Below, piece by piece: positions 1 to 9,314 of a DNA stretch of 23,471 bases. The stretch spans positions 3,374 to 26,844 of the forward strand of contig CAUDNR010000425.1 in the NCBI GenBank assembly GCA_958430865.1, given 5' to 3'. The first letter of the stretch is position 1, and each line of letters starts with the position of its first letter. The stretch is from Entrophospora sp. SA101. Its lineage: Eukaryota > Glomeromycota > Glomeromycetes > Entrophosporales > Entrophosporaceae. The position numbers were made by a program, and so were the translations under genes. Under the pieces are notes generated by a model. It searched no databases. It was not told the DNA's origin and was given only the letters and a program-made list of their open reading frames with translations.

Positions 1-640
1 AATGTTAATTGTTTGGTTTGGTTCTGTAGTAATTTCGATTTCGGTGGCCTTCGGGCCAGATTCTTCCTTATTTTTTTCTTTATTTTCTTCCAATTTTTAA
101 TTTTTCTTACTGCGCCACGGAGTAAATTTTATTTTTGAAAGAAAAATTTTTTTTATATAATTACAATATTAAAAAATTATATAACCAACTACTTCATTTT
201 ATTAATATTTTATTTAAAAATGTATAACTTCTAACTGCTAATTATTTATTGTTTCTTTATGAAACCATATTTAAAATTTTACAAGGAATAAAATAAAATC
301 TCAAAGAATGTGCGTACAAAATATCACGTTCCTTGTTAAAAATTACATGTGGATGTACTAGTAATAGTAACAAGTAAAAAGTTCTTTCGATTTTAATAGT
401 AAAAATTGACATGTTTCACAAAAATTTTACATAGCTATGTCGATCGCGTGAAATCTTGACTGACTGCTATTAATTATTTATGTACCCCTATTTTTTTTTT
501 TTTGACGCGATTGTTTTTTTTTTGGAAAACAATTTATTTTTTGACAGATGACAAAACGTGAGTGATGTTGTTTGGCATGGTTCTAAAAAGAGACGTGTTA
601 ATAACTAATCAGAGGTAACTTTTTTTTAATTTGCGTTGAT
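1..640. other. A+T-rich non-coding stretch at left edge
   Basis: No gene is supported here. The first 96 bases are open on the minus strand (Glu/Lys/Asn-rich, bounded by TAA at 97-99) and also encode a 32-codon plus-strand frame beginning at base 2. Neither has a usable start plus splice context, so an exon of a gene to the left is possible but unproven. The rest is homopolymer-rich A/T sequence. Confidence 0.3.
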
Positions 641-1187
641 ATGTCTTTTAAATCAAAACGCGGAGCAGAGCTTTCTGGGTAATTATAAAAATCTCAAGAT
701 GGTAAACAAACGATTGGTATTTGGATTTTCGTAATCAACATTATTTTATTAACATTAAATAATACGAAAATGTCAAGGCGATATGCGATGTTTGATTATC
801 GGAAATTTGACAAGTGTTGAAGCATGCACACTACCTTGAACACTTACAGTCATTCTCACATGTTCCTCGTGTACACAAGGCTAATCTGACCAAGATTTCT
901 CTGAGATACAACGATGCAACTAAAATTCCAGGGAGGGACCGCATGGCCCTGGAGTTTACCGAGACTGCATCAACCGTCAAGGACGCTTTTCACTAATCTT
1001 TCACCAAACCAGAGAAGGCTGAGAAATTGTCTGCAACGATCCTACCTCTAAGGATGGCTCTGTGACCAAAGTATCGCAACTCTGGAGGAATATTAAGAAG
1101 ATCTGCAACTCGTTTCAAGCACAGGATGTTATGGTGACCCTGAAATTGCATTTGGGCTCTGATGTTAAGAGGAAAGTTGTAAAATAG
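641..1187 (+). pseudogene. unidentified broken gene, unusually GC-rich for the window
   Basis: I do not recognise the product. The best-preserved part is an open frame from about 811 to 993 containing IPGRDRMALEFTET, ended by TAA at 994-996 after KDAFH. Reading then continues in the same frame (SFTKPEKAEK) to about 1026. From there a one-base shift opens a second coding-like stretch (CNDPTSKDGSVTKVSQLW... to TAG at 1185-1187). Codon use is more balanced than in the neighbouring A+T-rich sequence, as in a well-expressed gene. Upstream, ATG at 641 followed by GG|GTAATT (donor 679) and an acceptor at 776-777 would give a plausible first exon, but joining to the 811 frame needs another one-base shift. 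One stop and one or two frameshifts argue for a pseudogene. A gene with unrecognised introns is the alternative. Confidence 0.45.
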
Positions 1188-2223
1188 TGTTTGTTATGTA
1201 TAATTATTTTCCTAAATTCTCTGTTTCTTTGATATTAACCAAATTATAATTTTGGGTGGGGACTGAATGAGGTTTTGCCCAATCAGTCCCCTGTCCTTTA
1301 TTGCATGATTATATATATCTTTGTCAGCAATATGGTCAACAAGAAAAAAGCTATAAAATGTTTCAGATTTTGTTTGGTATGTTATAAATTAATCATTTTC
1401 TGTTTCTTTAATTTTTATTTGACCAACTGAATTTGTTAATTTTTAAATGAGGTAGGGTTATTGGTGAGCAGACATGCCACTGACAAGACAGCAACCCAGG
1501 ACTCAAAACTCAAAATTCAGGGAAAAACCAAAACAGCAACAACCCAGGTTGCAACCTCCCAAGTTGCATATACCAACTTTATTCTAGAGAGGTATATCAC
1601 ACAGATACCAACTCTTGTCAATGATCAATGCTCATATGGAAACAGCCAGCCTGGTCTGAGTGGAAGATGTGGAAGTTTTGTCCCAAGCCTTCCAACATGT
1701 GGGTTACCTAAACTGTGGAAAAAATTCTACAGTCATGAGGAGGTGTGAGAACACCTTATTCCATTTTGGTGACAGGAAATTTTTATTAAATCTGACACCT
1801 GTGATTAATATCAGATTTATTCTTCATTTTAAGAAACTATGCATTGATTCTTATTCATTCATTTATTTTTGTGAATTTCATAGACATGCATTATTGTTTT
1901 GAAATCATGTTCCTTAAAGTTTAGTTCATGCATGGTCTTGGTATTATTTATTACTTGGGTGATGCAATTGTTTGTTGTCAATTATAGCATCAAATGTATT
2001 GAATAATCATTGTGATGGATGTGAGGACAAAGGAATTCACATATGAGGAAAGGACTAAATAAGCTAAGCCATGTTTATTTTTTATCTATATAATTAATTA
2101 TATTTAAAAAATTATTATTTTATTTCACCTTTGGAATGGCATTAATTTCAATAATTCTGAAATTGTTTGTTCCTTAGTGTTAATGATTGAATCAATCACA
2201 CAAGTGGTAGTCAATTTAAATGA
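1188..2223. other. non-coding stretch with a hairpin and a GTTGCAA-containing patch
   Basis: No gene is supported. There is a 9-bp perfect inverted repeat (1258-1266 with 1283-1291). A short GC-richer patch at about 1490-1600 contains AGGTTGCAACCT, similar to the palindromes at 4413-4528. The open frames at 1461-1748 and 1660-1902 overlap each other and have no recognisable domain or splice context, so they are not called. Confidence 0.4.
1258..1291. repeat. short perfect inverted repeat (hairpin)
   Basis: GGGGACTGA at 1258-1266 pairs exactly with TCAGTCCCC at 1283-1291 across a 16-base loop. It lies just downstream of the broken gene ending at 1187. It could be a repeat-family end or a transcript hairpin. 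Confidence 0.6.
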
Positions 2224-2987
2224 CATTCATTTTTTAAAAGAGTTTTATTTGAAATAAATGCATTTACAGATTTTCATTCTTCAATGCTGGAAGTGTATAA
2301 TTTTCTCACAGGTAAAATTTTATATTAATATGATTTAAAATACTCAATATTTTTGCTAAAATATTTAATATAATTGATTTTTTTTAATAGGCAATAGTGG
2401 GGCAATTGGATCTTGGCAATTACAAGATGAACCATATCTGGCAATATTATTTATTTTATTTTCATTTATTGTTGTATATTTGATGAATTTATTCATTGGT
2501 CTTCTTAACAATCAAATTGAAAATTATAATATAAATGAAGCATTTTTGGCACAAAAGGCAAAAATCATAACAGATATTGAATTATTTTATTTACTTCCTA
2601 ATCAACATCATTGGAAAGAATGGTTTCTGATATTTTGTAAATATACAATTTTATTTATCTTTATTTTTTTTGATATTATAAATAATCATAAATACTTTAA
2701 TTTGATAATTTGATAGATCTTATTACACGCCAATTGAAGATATTTGAAAAAAAACCAGAGAAATTGATGATGGCAAAGGAGATCCAGGATTTCTGAAATT
2801 TATCTCTGAAGAACTTAGAAAAACAGCAGATATACCCAAACCAGGTGGAGGCAAAATTGATAAAAATGATCTTGAAGAAATTGAAAAAAAACTTGAAAAC
2901 AAATTAAATCATAATAATGAACAGATGTTGATTCAAATGCAAACTTTATTGAATGAGATTAAAAATTTAAAAAAATTATTATTATGA
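2224..2987 (+). pseudogene. broken ion-transport-domain (polycystin/TRP-like channel) gene fragment
   Basis: What is left is the C-terminal end of a cation channel of the ion-transport fold. An open stretch from 2224 (HSFFK..., ...NAFTDFHSSMLEVYNFLTG) ends at a GTAAAA donor (2312). The next exon starts after an AG acceptor at 2389-2390 and reads GNSGAIGSW, a pore-region-like motif, then a final hydrophobic helix (AILFILFSFIVVYLMNLFIG), then NNQIENYN and an acidic/aromatic linker (LFYLLPNQHHWKEWF). After about 2640 the frame is lost. The downstream family-like tail (YYTPIEDI, stop, KKTREIDDGKGDPGFLKF) carries TGA at about 2743 and runs to TGA at 2985-2987 through a Leu/Lys/Glu coiled-coil-like end. 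No N-terminal repeat domain or upstream helices are visible. Family assignment is from motif memory. The break is directly visible. Confidence 0.6.
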
Positions 2988-3824
2988 AAATGGTTTATTT
3001 ATACAGAATTTAAAAAAAATACATACATATTTATTTACAAAACTTCTTTATAATATTTCACATATATTAATATGATATGTAATAGGGAAGGACAAGGATG
3101 ATGTATAGGGTAAATTTATATACTTCTATATATTATGTAGTGAAGAAATGTATTTTCATATTAAATTAAGATTTAATAAAAAAGGTAAAAAAGGTAAATG
3201 TAAAAACGTTACTACTGTATTATGTCATGAATAAGAATTTGCTTTTTAACAAGTGCATGGCTCCAAACAGAACAGATACTATTAAATTGTAATTAAAGCT
3301 CCAAAAGAGCCAAGCCGAGTTGAGTTTATGCTTGGCTCAACTTGAAATTTAATATTATTTTTTATAAAATCATGATTTTGCAAAACACTGAAGAAGCAAT
3401 AATAAACTATAATAATTTGTATAAGTTTAGAACATTTGAATCATAAATAATTTTATGACAGACCAAAAAATTCTGAAAATTTAAAATGAGAACAATGCTT
3501 TTTAGGTTCTGGAATATATGCACAAGAAATTGCATAATACTAAAATTACTAATCACAGTTTAATGAATTTTATGAAATTGCCATGACTTAAGTTCAGGAA
3601 TTTTTTTATATTACCATCTTCTAAGCCATTTGTTCTTAGATGTTTTGTAAGGTTTTAACATATTTATTTTAATATCACATAATTTTAAAAATACAGGTTG
3701 AGAGATTTGTATTGCAAGTGTGTGATATACAGAGCTTTTTTTTTATCTTGCATGGTCATTGAGTTTATCCATTTTAAAGTTTAGCCAAAAATTTTGATGT
3801 CTTTAGATGATTGGCACCATACTA
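2988..3824. other. non-coding A+T-rich stretch
   Basis: No gene seen. It contains one small palindrome-like patch at 3307-3338 (GAGCCAAG...CTTGGCTC, 8-bp stems) with extra GAGTTGAG/CTCAACTT symmetry. This may be a decayed copy of a dispersed short inverted-repeat family. Confidence 0.35.
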
Positions 3825-4231
3825 TAGTTGGCTCGGTCTAAAGACCTCCTAAATTTTGGGCAAATTTTAAAAGTATAGAAGTCATTTTCTGTCCTATATA
3901 CCTTTTAAAAAAATAGCCTCATTAGTTGGTAAAATATGTTTCTGCTTTTAATGTAATGAAGAGATTTCTCCAAAAAATTATTTATTGTAGAGTTCTATTC
4001 TTTTTTAAAACATGTACTTTACTATAATCATGAGAAATTTGAGCGCTAGGATCATTGCTAAATTTAGACTAGTTTTGATTATCATTACTAAATTTAGCCT
4101 AATACTCAACCATCATATCTAAATTTGGCAGTAAGTAAAATAGTTTTTTAACCAAAATCACGTGTAACCCTTTTTTAAAAAATTATGAGCGCGTGGCGCA
4201 ACAATAGGAGGTCTTTAGACCGAGCCAACCA
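3825..4231. mobile_element. MITE with 24-bp perfect terminal inverted repeats
   Basis: The 24 bases at 3827-3850 (starting GTTGGCTCGGTC) are the exact reverse complement of 4206-4229 (ending GACCGAGCCAAC). With one mismatch the symmetry extends outward to TATA/CATA, leaving TA dinucleotides at 3823-3824 and 4232-4233 that could be a TA target duplication, as in Tc1/mariner-type elements. The 355-bp interior has no open frame of note. It contains three diverged copies of an ATCATT(G/A)CTAAATTTAG-like unit at about 4051-4135. This is a non-autonomous element. The superfamily is inferred only from the possible TA duplication. Confidence 0.8.
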
Positions 4232-5459
4232 TAAAAAAATTTTTTTATTAATATATAAAAATAAAAACAATAAATATTTTTTTTTAACAAGTGTTTCTTT
4301 CATTTTTTATTTGCCCAATGTTCATATGCTATTTTAAAATCAAAATTATGAATATCTGGTCCATTTAATAAAATCTATTAAATGATTATTCAATGTATTA
4401 ATTAGTGTTCCATGTCGCAATCCAAAAAAGGAAACCAAAGTGGTCGCAAAGGTGGTTGCAACCAGGTGTCGCAAACCATTTTTATATGTCGCAAATCTGG
4501 TTGCAACCATCACCAAGAATTGCGACCAGCATCTATAGTATTAATATTCATTTTGTTTCTCAATTTGTTTTTATCAACTTCATTTCTGAAAATATTCTTT
4601 CTAAATGTGCATTAGAAGTACAAGGAGTGTTATTTTAATAATAATTGTTGAATTTGGGTAATTGAAAGAAGATATTGCTTAGTATTTCTTAGAATAAGAA
4701 ATAGTTTAATATTAAAAGATAGTTTTGAGAGTAAAGCATAAATATACATTCATGGAAATTGTTATTACGATCTGGTATAAATAAATCAGAAGAAATTGGA
4801 TTAAAATTATTGGCATATCATCGTAAATAAAATCTATAGATTTGTGTGAGACATGGATTTTGATCTCACAGTATTCAAAAAAAAAAATTAATTTATTATT
4901 AAAAAATCAATAAATAAAAGTATTTTGTTTATTTTTGCATTCAAAAAAATAGAATTATAACTGAAATCATCAATGATTTATTATTGATAAAAAGGAAAGT
5001 ATGTATACCTGAAGACATCAGCAATTTATTACTAACAAAAAGTGGAATTATTATTATACTTTGTTGTACGGATTTTTCTGCACAATAAATTATTGGACTA
5101 AATGTAACACAAACCCCGCACTCAATTTCCAACACTTGACCCCCTGTAGTTCTGCGACTAATAAGAACCAAAACAACAATGATTGGCTAAATTAATATAT
5201 AAATTAATATTAAAATAATGCAGACTTCCAACATTACATACAATGTGTGCATTTATAACTATTATGCATTAATATATAGCAGATTGTCCTGATATAATAA
5301 GCTACTATGTATATAAAATATTTTCCTTTAATAAAAAATCTTAGTTCATCATGTTTATTATAAATTTTCATACAGTAATAAACGCCAGGATCTAATAATA
5401 TTGAACTATAAATAAATATGAATGAACAATGAATTATTGTGAAAATAAAATTCAAATTT
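4232..5459. other. non-coding stretch with palindromes and diverged short repeats
   Basis: No gene is supported. It contains the TGGTTGCAACCA cluster at 4413-4528 and a diverged direct repeat at about 4961-5035 (CTGAAATCATCAATG... versus CTGAAGACATCAGCA...). Minus-strand open frames at 4941-5171 and 5234-5455 are hydrophobic A+T-rich readings without domain or splice support. Confidence 0.35.
4413..4528. repeat. cluster of TGTCGCAA / TGGTTGCAACCA palindromic motifs
   Basis: Within about 115 bases are TGTCGCAA at 4413, 4467 and 4487, TGGTCGCAA at 4441, the 12-base palindrome TGGTTGCAACCA at 4453-4464 and 4498-4509, and the inverted TTGCGACCA at 4520-4528. The patch is much richer in G+C than its surroundings. 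A related AGGTTGCAACCT occurs near 1541. It looks like a short dispersed or satellite-like repeat. Function unknown. Confidence 0.6.
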
Positions 5460-5780
5460 TTTATCTATAATTATATATATATATAATGAATATATATATG
5501 ATAAATTTGGAACTTTCTTACATCCATAGAATTAATTGATGGATGAATATATATATATATATATTAATATTAAATAATTTTGAATTTTTTTACGTCTATA
5601 ATTAATGGACGTATATAATAAATTTGAATTTCCTTACATAATAAATGGAATTAATATATAATAAACTTGAATTATTACATCTATAATAAATAGAGTTAGC
5701 TGTTAATGAACTTATATTTAATAAATGGAGTTGTTAATGTGAATATATATGAAATAAATTGAACTTCTTGAAATTAAACC
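5460..5780. repeat. degenerate tandem array with small hairpins
   Basis: Units of roughly 40-70 bp recur with the theme 'TTAC(A/G)TC..ATA(AT)AATGGA..TTGAA', beginning near 5519, 5590, 5633 and 5674. Two units carry a hairpin with different stems: CATCCAT...ATGGATG at about 5521-5545, and ACGTCTAT...ATGGACGT at about 5591-5611. AT-dinucleotide runs are interspersed. No coding potential. Confidence 0.5.
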
Positions 5781-7261
5781 GTTAGACAATTTGTTGTAGT
5801 GTCATCTAGTCCAATGGAAGTGCCAACTCTGCTGTAGCAGGATAAAAGATGATAATAAAGAAAACAATAGCTAATAGTGAAATAATAATGGCAAGCTTAG
5901 TACCATCTGAAAAGATTTTTCATCAACTGGGGATAGATAATAAAAAACAAACGATTTTTAATGAATTCATAAAAAGTGTATATTATTTGTCTAGTAAATT
6001 ATTGATACAAAATTTATCAAAGTTCTTAGCCGGCTAAGGTTTTTCTAACGGATGTTCTTGTGTCCATAGCTTTTTAAATGGGTCCAGAATGATAAATATA
6101 AAATTTTTGCTGCAAATACCAGTTCAACCATAAATCTTAGTGGAAAAGAAGTATAGTGTCTGCTAGTCACTATTACTATTACTATGTATTAGTATGACTA
6201 TTCTATTTACCAATTAACTTTATAAGCAAAGAAATTGCAATTGGAAAACAACTTTCAGAAGTCAATCTAATTTTAAGTCTTTTGTATGCTGGCTATTCAT
6301 TAAGCACCTTTAGGAATATAAATGTAGCATACCATTGGAATTAATGGATAAACATTATATTTATTGACTGAATGCACCTGAAACATTTTTCGAAAAGAAT
6401 AAAATAGGTCCTTGATAGAGTATGGATGGACATAAGAAAAAAAAGCACAAAGTCAATCAATGTTACAAACAGTATACCAAAGCATATGGGCAGTTTTGTT
6501 TCTTTCCCCGAATTTGAAAAAGACCAAGTTTCAAAATGACGTTTTTGAAATTTGCTTTAATAAAAAATTGTTATAATGCAACCTTTGTTGTAGGAAAAAA
6601 GCAAATTATAATGGACAGAAGTTACATAAACTATCGCGGATTATTAACATATATAGAAATGACAGGTTTTACATTCAAAAAATATAAAAATACTCCATTT
6701 ACTAGGTTCGTTTAAAGTTGGTAGCGCAAACGGGTTAAAATAATTCGATCACTCGTTCATGTTATAGTCTAGCCAAAGCAAGCATCATAACGTTGTTACC
6801 TGTAGAAGTGCATACCAAACTCTCACTTACTCGTGCGCACTATCAAATTCCTTCCACTTCATCACGGCTGAACCCTTCCCATGTTTGATAGATGAGTGAA
6901 TGAAACATGAGCAAAAATTATTCACTATATTAATCTATTTTTTTTTTTGACTGCTCGCCCCTGCAGCACTTGCAATCCTTTTGTTTGCTGTTAATCTAGA
7001 ATGCACGAATCACAATTATTATTACTAAATTTATAAAGAAAACAATAAAAAATAATGAATACAACAAACAAATAATGTTTAACAATAAAAATATAAATAT
7101 TTTCGATTTTTGGTTTTTTTGTATTTTTTTTTTTTTTTTTTTGTTTTTCCTCTCGAAAATTTAATTAATAGACCAATTCTAATTTAGCGCTTTATTGAAA
7201 AAAATAATTTTTTTAAAATAAATTTATAAATAAATATTATATATATACACATTAAATAAAT
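5781..7261. other. non-coding stretch upstream of the first tetraspan gene
   Basis: I see no supportable gene. The open frame at 5849-6037 (62 codons) has no recognised domain. The last 550 bases before 7262 should hold the promoter of the downstream gene, and long T tracts (6943-6952, 7124-7142) lie there. No confident TATA box or operator can be singled out in such A+T-rich sequence. Confidence 0.3.
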
Positions 7262-8372
7262 ATGGACTTATATACGAGGCCAATAATTTTTCGTATTTTA
7301 AGAATTTTACAGCTTTTACATGCCTTAGCCTGTCTATCTATAGGTAATTATTATTGAAAAAATTGATCATTGGACGTTTAAAGAGCTCTAAAACTGACAT
7401 TTTCTTTTTGTTTTTATTTCTTTTTTATTATTTTATTTTTACTTTTAAATTTTTTTGTTAGAGATAGCACAGTTTGTTATGTTTTCAAATTATGCAAAAA
7501 CACAAAATTTAAAGATTTCAAATTATTTCAATGAAATTGGAATTAGTGGCAGTGGTGATAGTAACAAGTAAGCCGTTCCTCTATTTATTTTATCATCAAT
7601 CAATCAATCAATCAATCAATTAATTTATTTTTTTATATATAGTTTTGAAAATTATGGAATAAAAGTTATTTATTATGTAGTGATACTAGTCACAATTATA
7701 ACAATTGGTAAATCTATTTATAAACATATGCTTGCTATGTGTATGCTAAATACACATGCATTAGTATTCTGTATATATTAATTAATTATTTATATTAAAT
7801 ATTACCATGTTTAGTGTGGTGTTTGATAAATTTTAACAAATTCTGGAGAATTCCTTCATTGCACAGAGACATTAGCATTGATAGGTAAATATTTTATATA
7901 CTGTATACTATTATATAATTTATTAATGAGAATTTTTTATCTTTGAAATTCTTTAATAGTTTTTTTGCTATAGTATGGACTATTTCAGGTAATAATTAAT
8001 ATAATTGATAAATTAATTAAATTCATTCATCCATTCGTCCATTCATCCATTCGCTTATTCGCTCATTCGCTCCCCAATCTATTCATCCATCCACCCATCC
8101 ATTATTCATCGAATTCATATTCTTTCTTCAAATCAAAGGTTCAGCAAACATTTATTTATTGTATAATGTTGGAATTTTTACTAAATGTTCTTCATTTCCA
8201 ATAACGGAGCTTGATAGTTCAACTTGTATATTATCTATATTAAGTGTAACATTTGTGGGGATAAACACAGGAACATTTTTGTTATCTACAATATTATTTT
8301 GGAGATTATCGAAAGAAATACAGTGGAGAGGAACTTTAGTTATTCACAGGCAATCAGTTAGTAGTAATGGTA

Positions 8373-8405
<33 letters not shown>

Positions 8406-8509
8406 GATTAAGTACTATTAGGATGAGTAATAATAATAGGTTGAGTAATAATAATAAAAGATTTAGTAGTAAGAATAGATCCAATAGGTTAAGTAGTCTT
8501 ATTTATTAA
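7262..8509 (+). CDS. four-helix MARVEL-like membrane protein, paralogue 1 of 4 (six exons)
   Basis: Predicted exons: 7262-7343, 7462-7567, 7643-7707, 7815-7884, 7960-7988 and 8139-8509 (723 nt, 240 residues), with intron phases 1-2-1-2-1. All introns are GT-AG. Four hydrophobic segments fit a tetraspan protein: ILQLLHALACLSIGEIAQF, VIYYVVILVTIITIVWCLI, FFAIVWTISGSANIYLLYN and ILSVTFVGINTGTFLLSTIL. A CSSFPITELDSSTC loop lies before helix 4. The C-terminal tail is cytoplasmic-looking and low complexity: about ten consecutive Asn from an AAT array (8374-8405), then repeated SNNNRLS-like units, Arg/Ser-rich to the end. Topology and the Trp in helix 3 recall fungal MARVEL proteins. This is fold-level inference, not a domain hit. 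Two in-frame acceptors (8137-8138, 8143-8144) could add or drop Gly-Ser. The same exon plan recurs in three neighbouring genes, which is the strongest support for the model. Confidence 0.75.
7594..7622. repeat. (ATCA)n microsatellite in intron 2
   Basis: About seven ATCA/TCAA units lie within intron 2 of the first tetraspan gene, just after the GTAAGC donor. Confidence 0.85.
8021..8104. repeat. (ATTC/ATCC)n tetranucleotide array in intron 5
   Basis: An imperfect array of ATTC, ATCC, GTCC and GCTC-type 4-mers fills much of intron 5 of the first tetraspan gene and accounts for its length (150 bp). Confidence 0.8.
8374..8405 (+). repeat. (AAT)n trinucleotide array encoding poly-Asn
   Basis: About ten in-frame AAT codons in the last exon of the first tetraspan gene. 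It is length-variable in principle without breaking the frame. Confidence 0.85.
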
Positions 8510-8732
8510 TGTTTTTCTTAAAGGAAAAAAAAATGTAAATAAAATAACTGATAAATTTGGTAGTGTAGAGTGTGGATGATGCCTTCGTATTACACGACAT
8601 ATAATTACAATATATAAAATAAAAAAAAATAATGTCAAAAAAAATTTTTTTTGAATCCTTAAAATCCTTAAAAACCTAAATAAAGATATTAACTGACGAC
8701 GGTTAAAAATGTTATAATATTAGATTATTTTT

Positions 8733-8879
8733 TCATTGTTCTACAAGATCCTTTTTCTTATTCGATTTACTTTTAGCCTTTAAATTTTCCACTTTATTAT
8801 CCATTCTTTCTGTTCCCAAGTTTTCTTTTCTATTATTATCCACGGCTTTCTCGTCCTCTCTTGGATGCTTATCATGTGC
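8733..8879 (-). CDS. possible last exon or relic: charged Lys/Glu/Asn-rich tail
   Basis: On the minus strand, an AG acceptor (8881-8880) is followed by 48 in-frame codons (AHDKHPREDEKAVDNN...NKKKDLVEQ) and TGA at 8735-8733. The composition is highly charged, like the C-terminal tails of the neighbouring tetraspan proteins. I could not find earlier exons between 8880 and 9310. A GTGAGT donor near 9155 and a possible 9060-9115 exon do not join in frame. It may be the surviving tail of a decayed fifth paralogue, or a chance frame. Confidence 0.3.
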   Translation of the reverse strand, partial: AHDKHPREDEKAVDNNRKENLGTERMDNKVENLKAKSKSNKKKDLVEQ

Positions 8880-9314
8880 CTATAATATAAGTTTGTATTC
8901 TTGGAATTTTACTAATTGGTCCGATCAACTAATAAATTCGATAAATGCCATAAATAAATTTAGTCTTTTGATCTTCAAATTTGTCAAATATGAATATATA
9001 CATAAATAAATAAGTAAATTACTGTAAATAACCAATTCAAACCTTTTTTAGCCAATGTTGAGTATTTGCATGGATCGTACAAAATCAGTTAACATAATGA
9101 TGATGCGTTGTACTTAATAAAATTAAAATTAAAATTAAATTAGAAAAAAAACTCACGAATAATAATATATATATGTGGAAATGGTAATCTACGTTTTTTT
9201 TTCAGTTTTTTTTTTTTTTATTTTAATTAAAAAAAAAAACTTCTAAATTTTTACGAAATAAAATAAATAATTAAACTAATAATAATAATAAAAAAAAATC
9301 AAAAAAAAATAAAA
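8880..9314. other. non-coding stretch between divergent units
   Basis: Poly-T/poly-A rich, probably the promoter of the gene at 9315. No further exon could be joined to the minus-strand frame ending at 8733. Confidence 0.35.

Noticed and set aside
1461..1902. Two overlapping plus-strand frames (95 and 80 codons)
   Set aside because: They overlap in different frames, have no motif or splice support, and contain the GTTGCAA repeat patch.
4845..4870. TGTGAG...CTCACA inverted repeat
   Set aside because: Only 6-bp stems; expected by chance in a window of this size.
4941..5455. Two minus-strand frames (76 and 73 codons)
   Set aside because: Hydrophobic A+T-driven readings with no recognisable motif; one covers a short direct repeat.
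5849..6037. Plus-strand 62-codon frame (MASLVPSEKIFHQLG...)
   Set aside because: Residue mix is protein-like, but there is no upstream exon, domain or paralogue in the window. Not enough to call.
9130..9310. Possible first exons for the minus-strand frame at 8733-8879
   Set aside because: The GTGAGT donor near 9155 is preceded by a stop in the relevant frame, and the candidate middle exon ends in TAA or joins out of phase.
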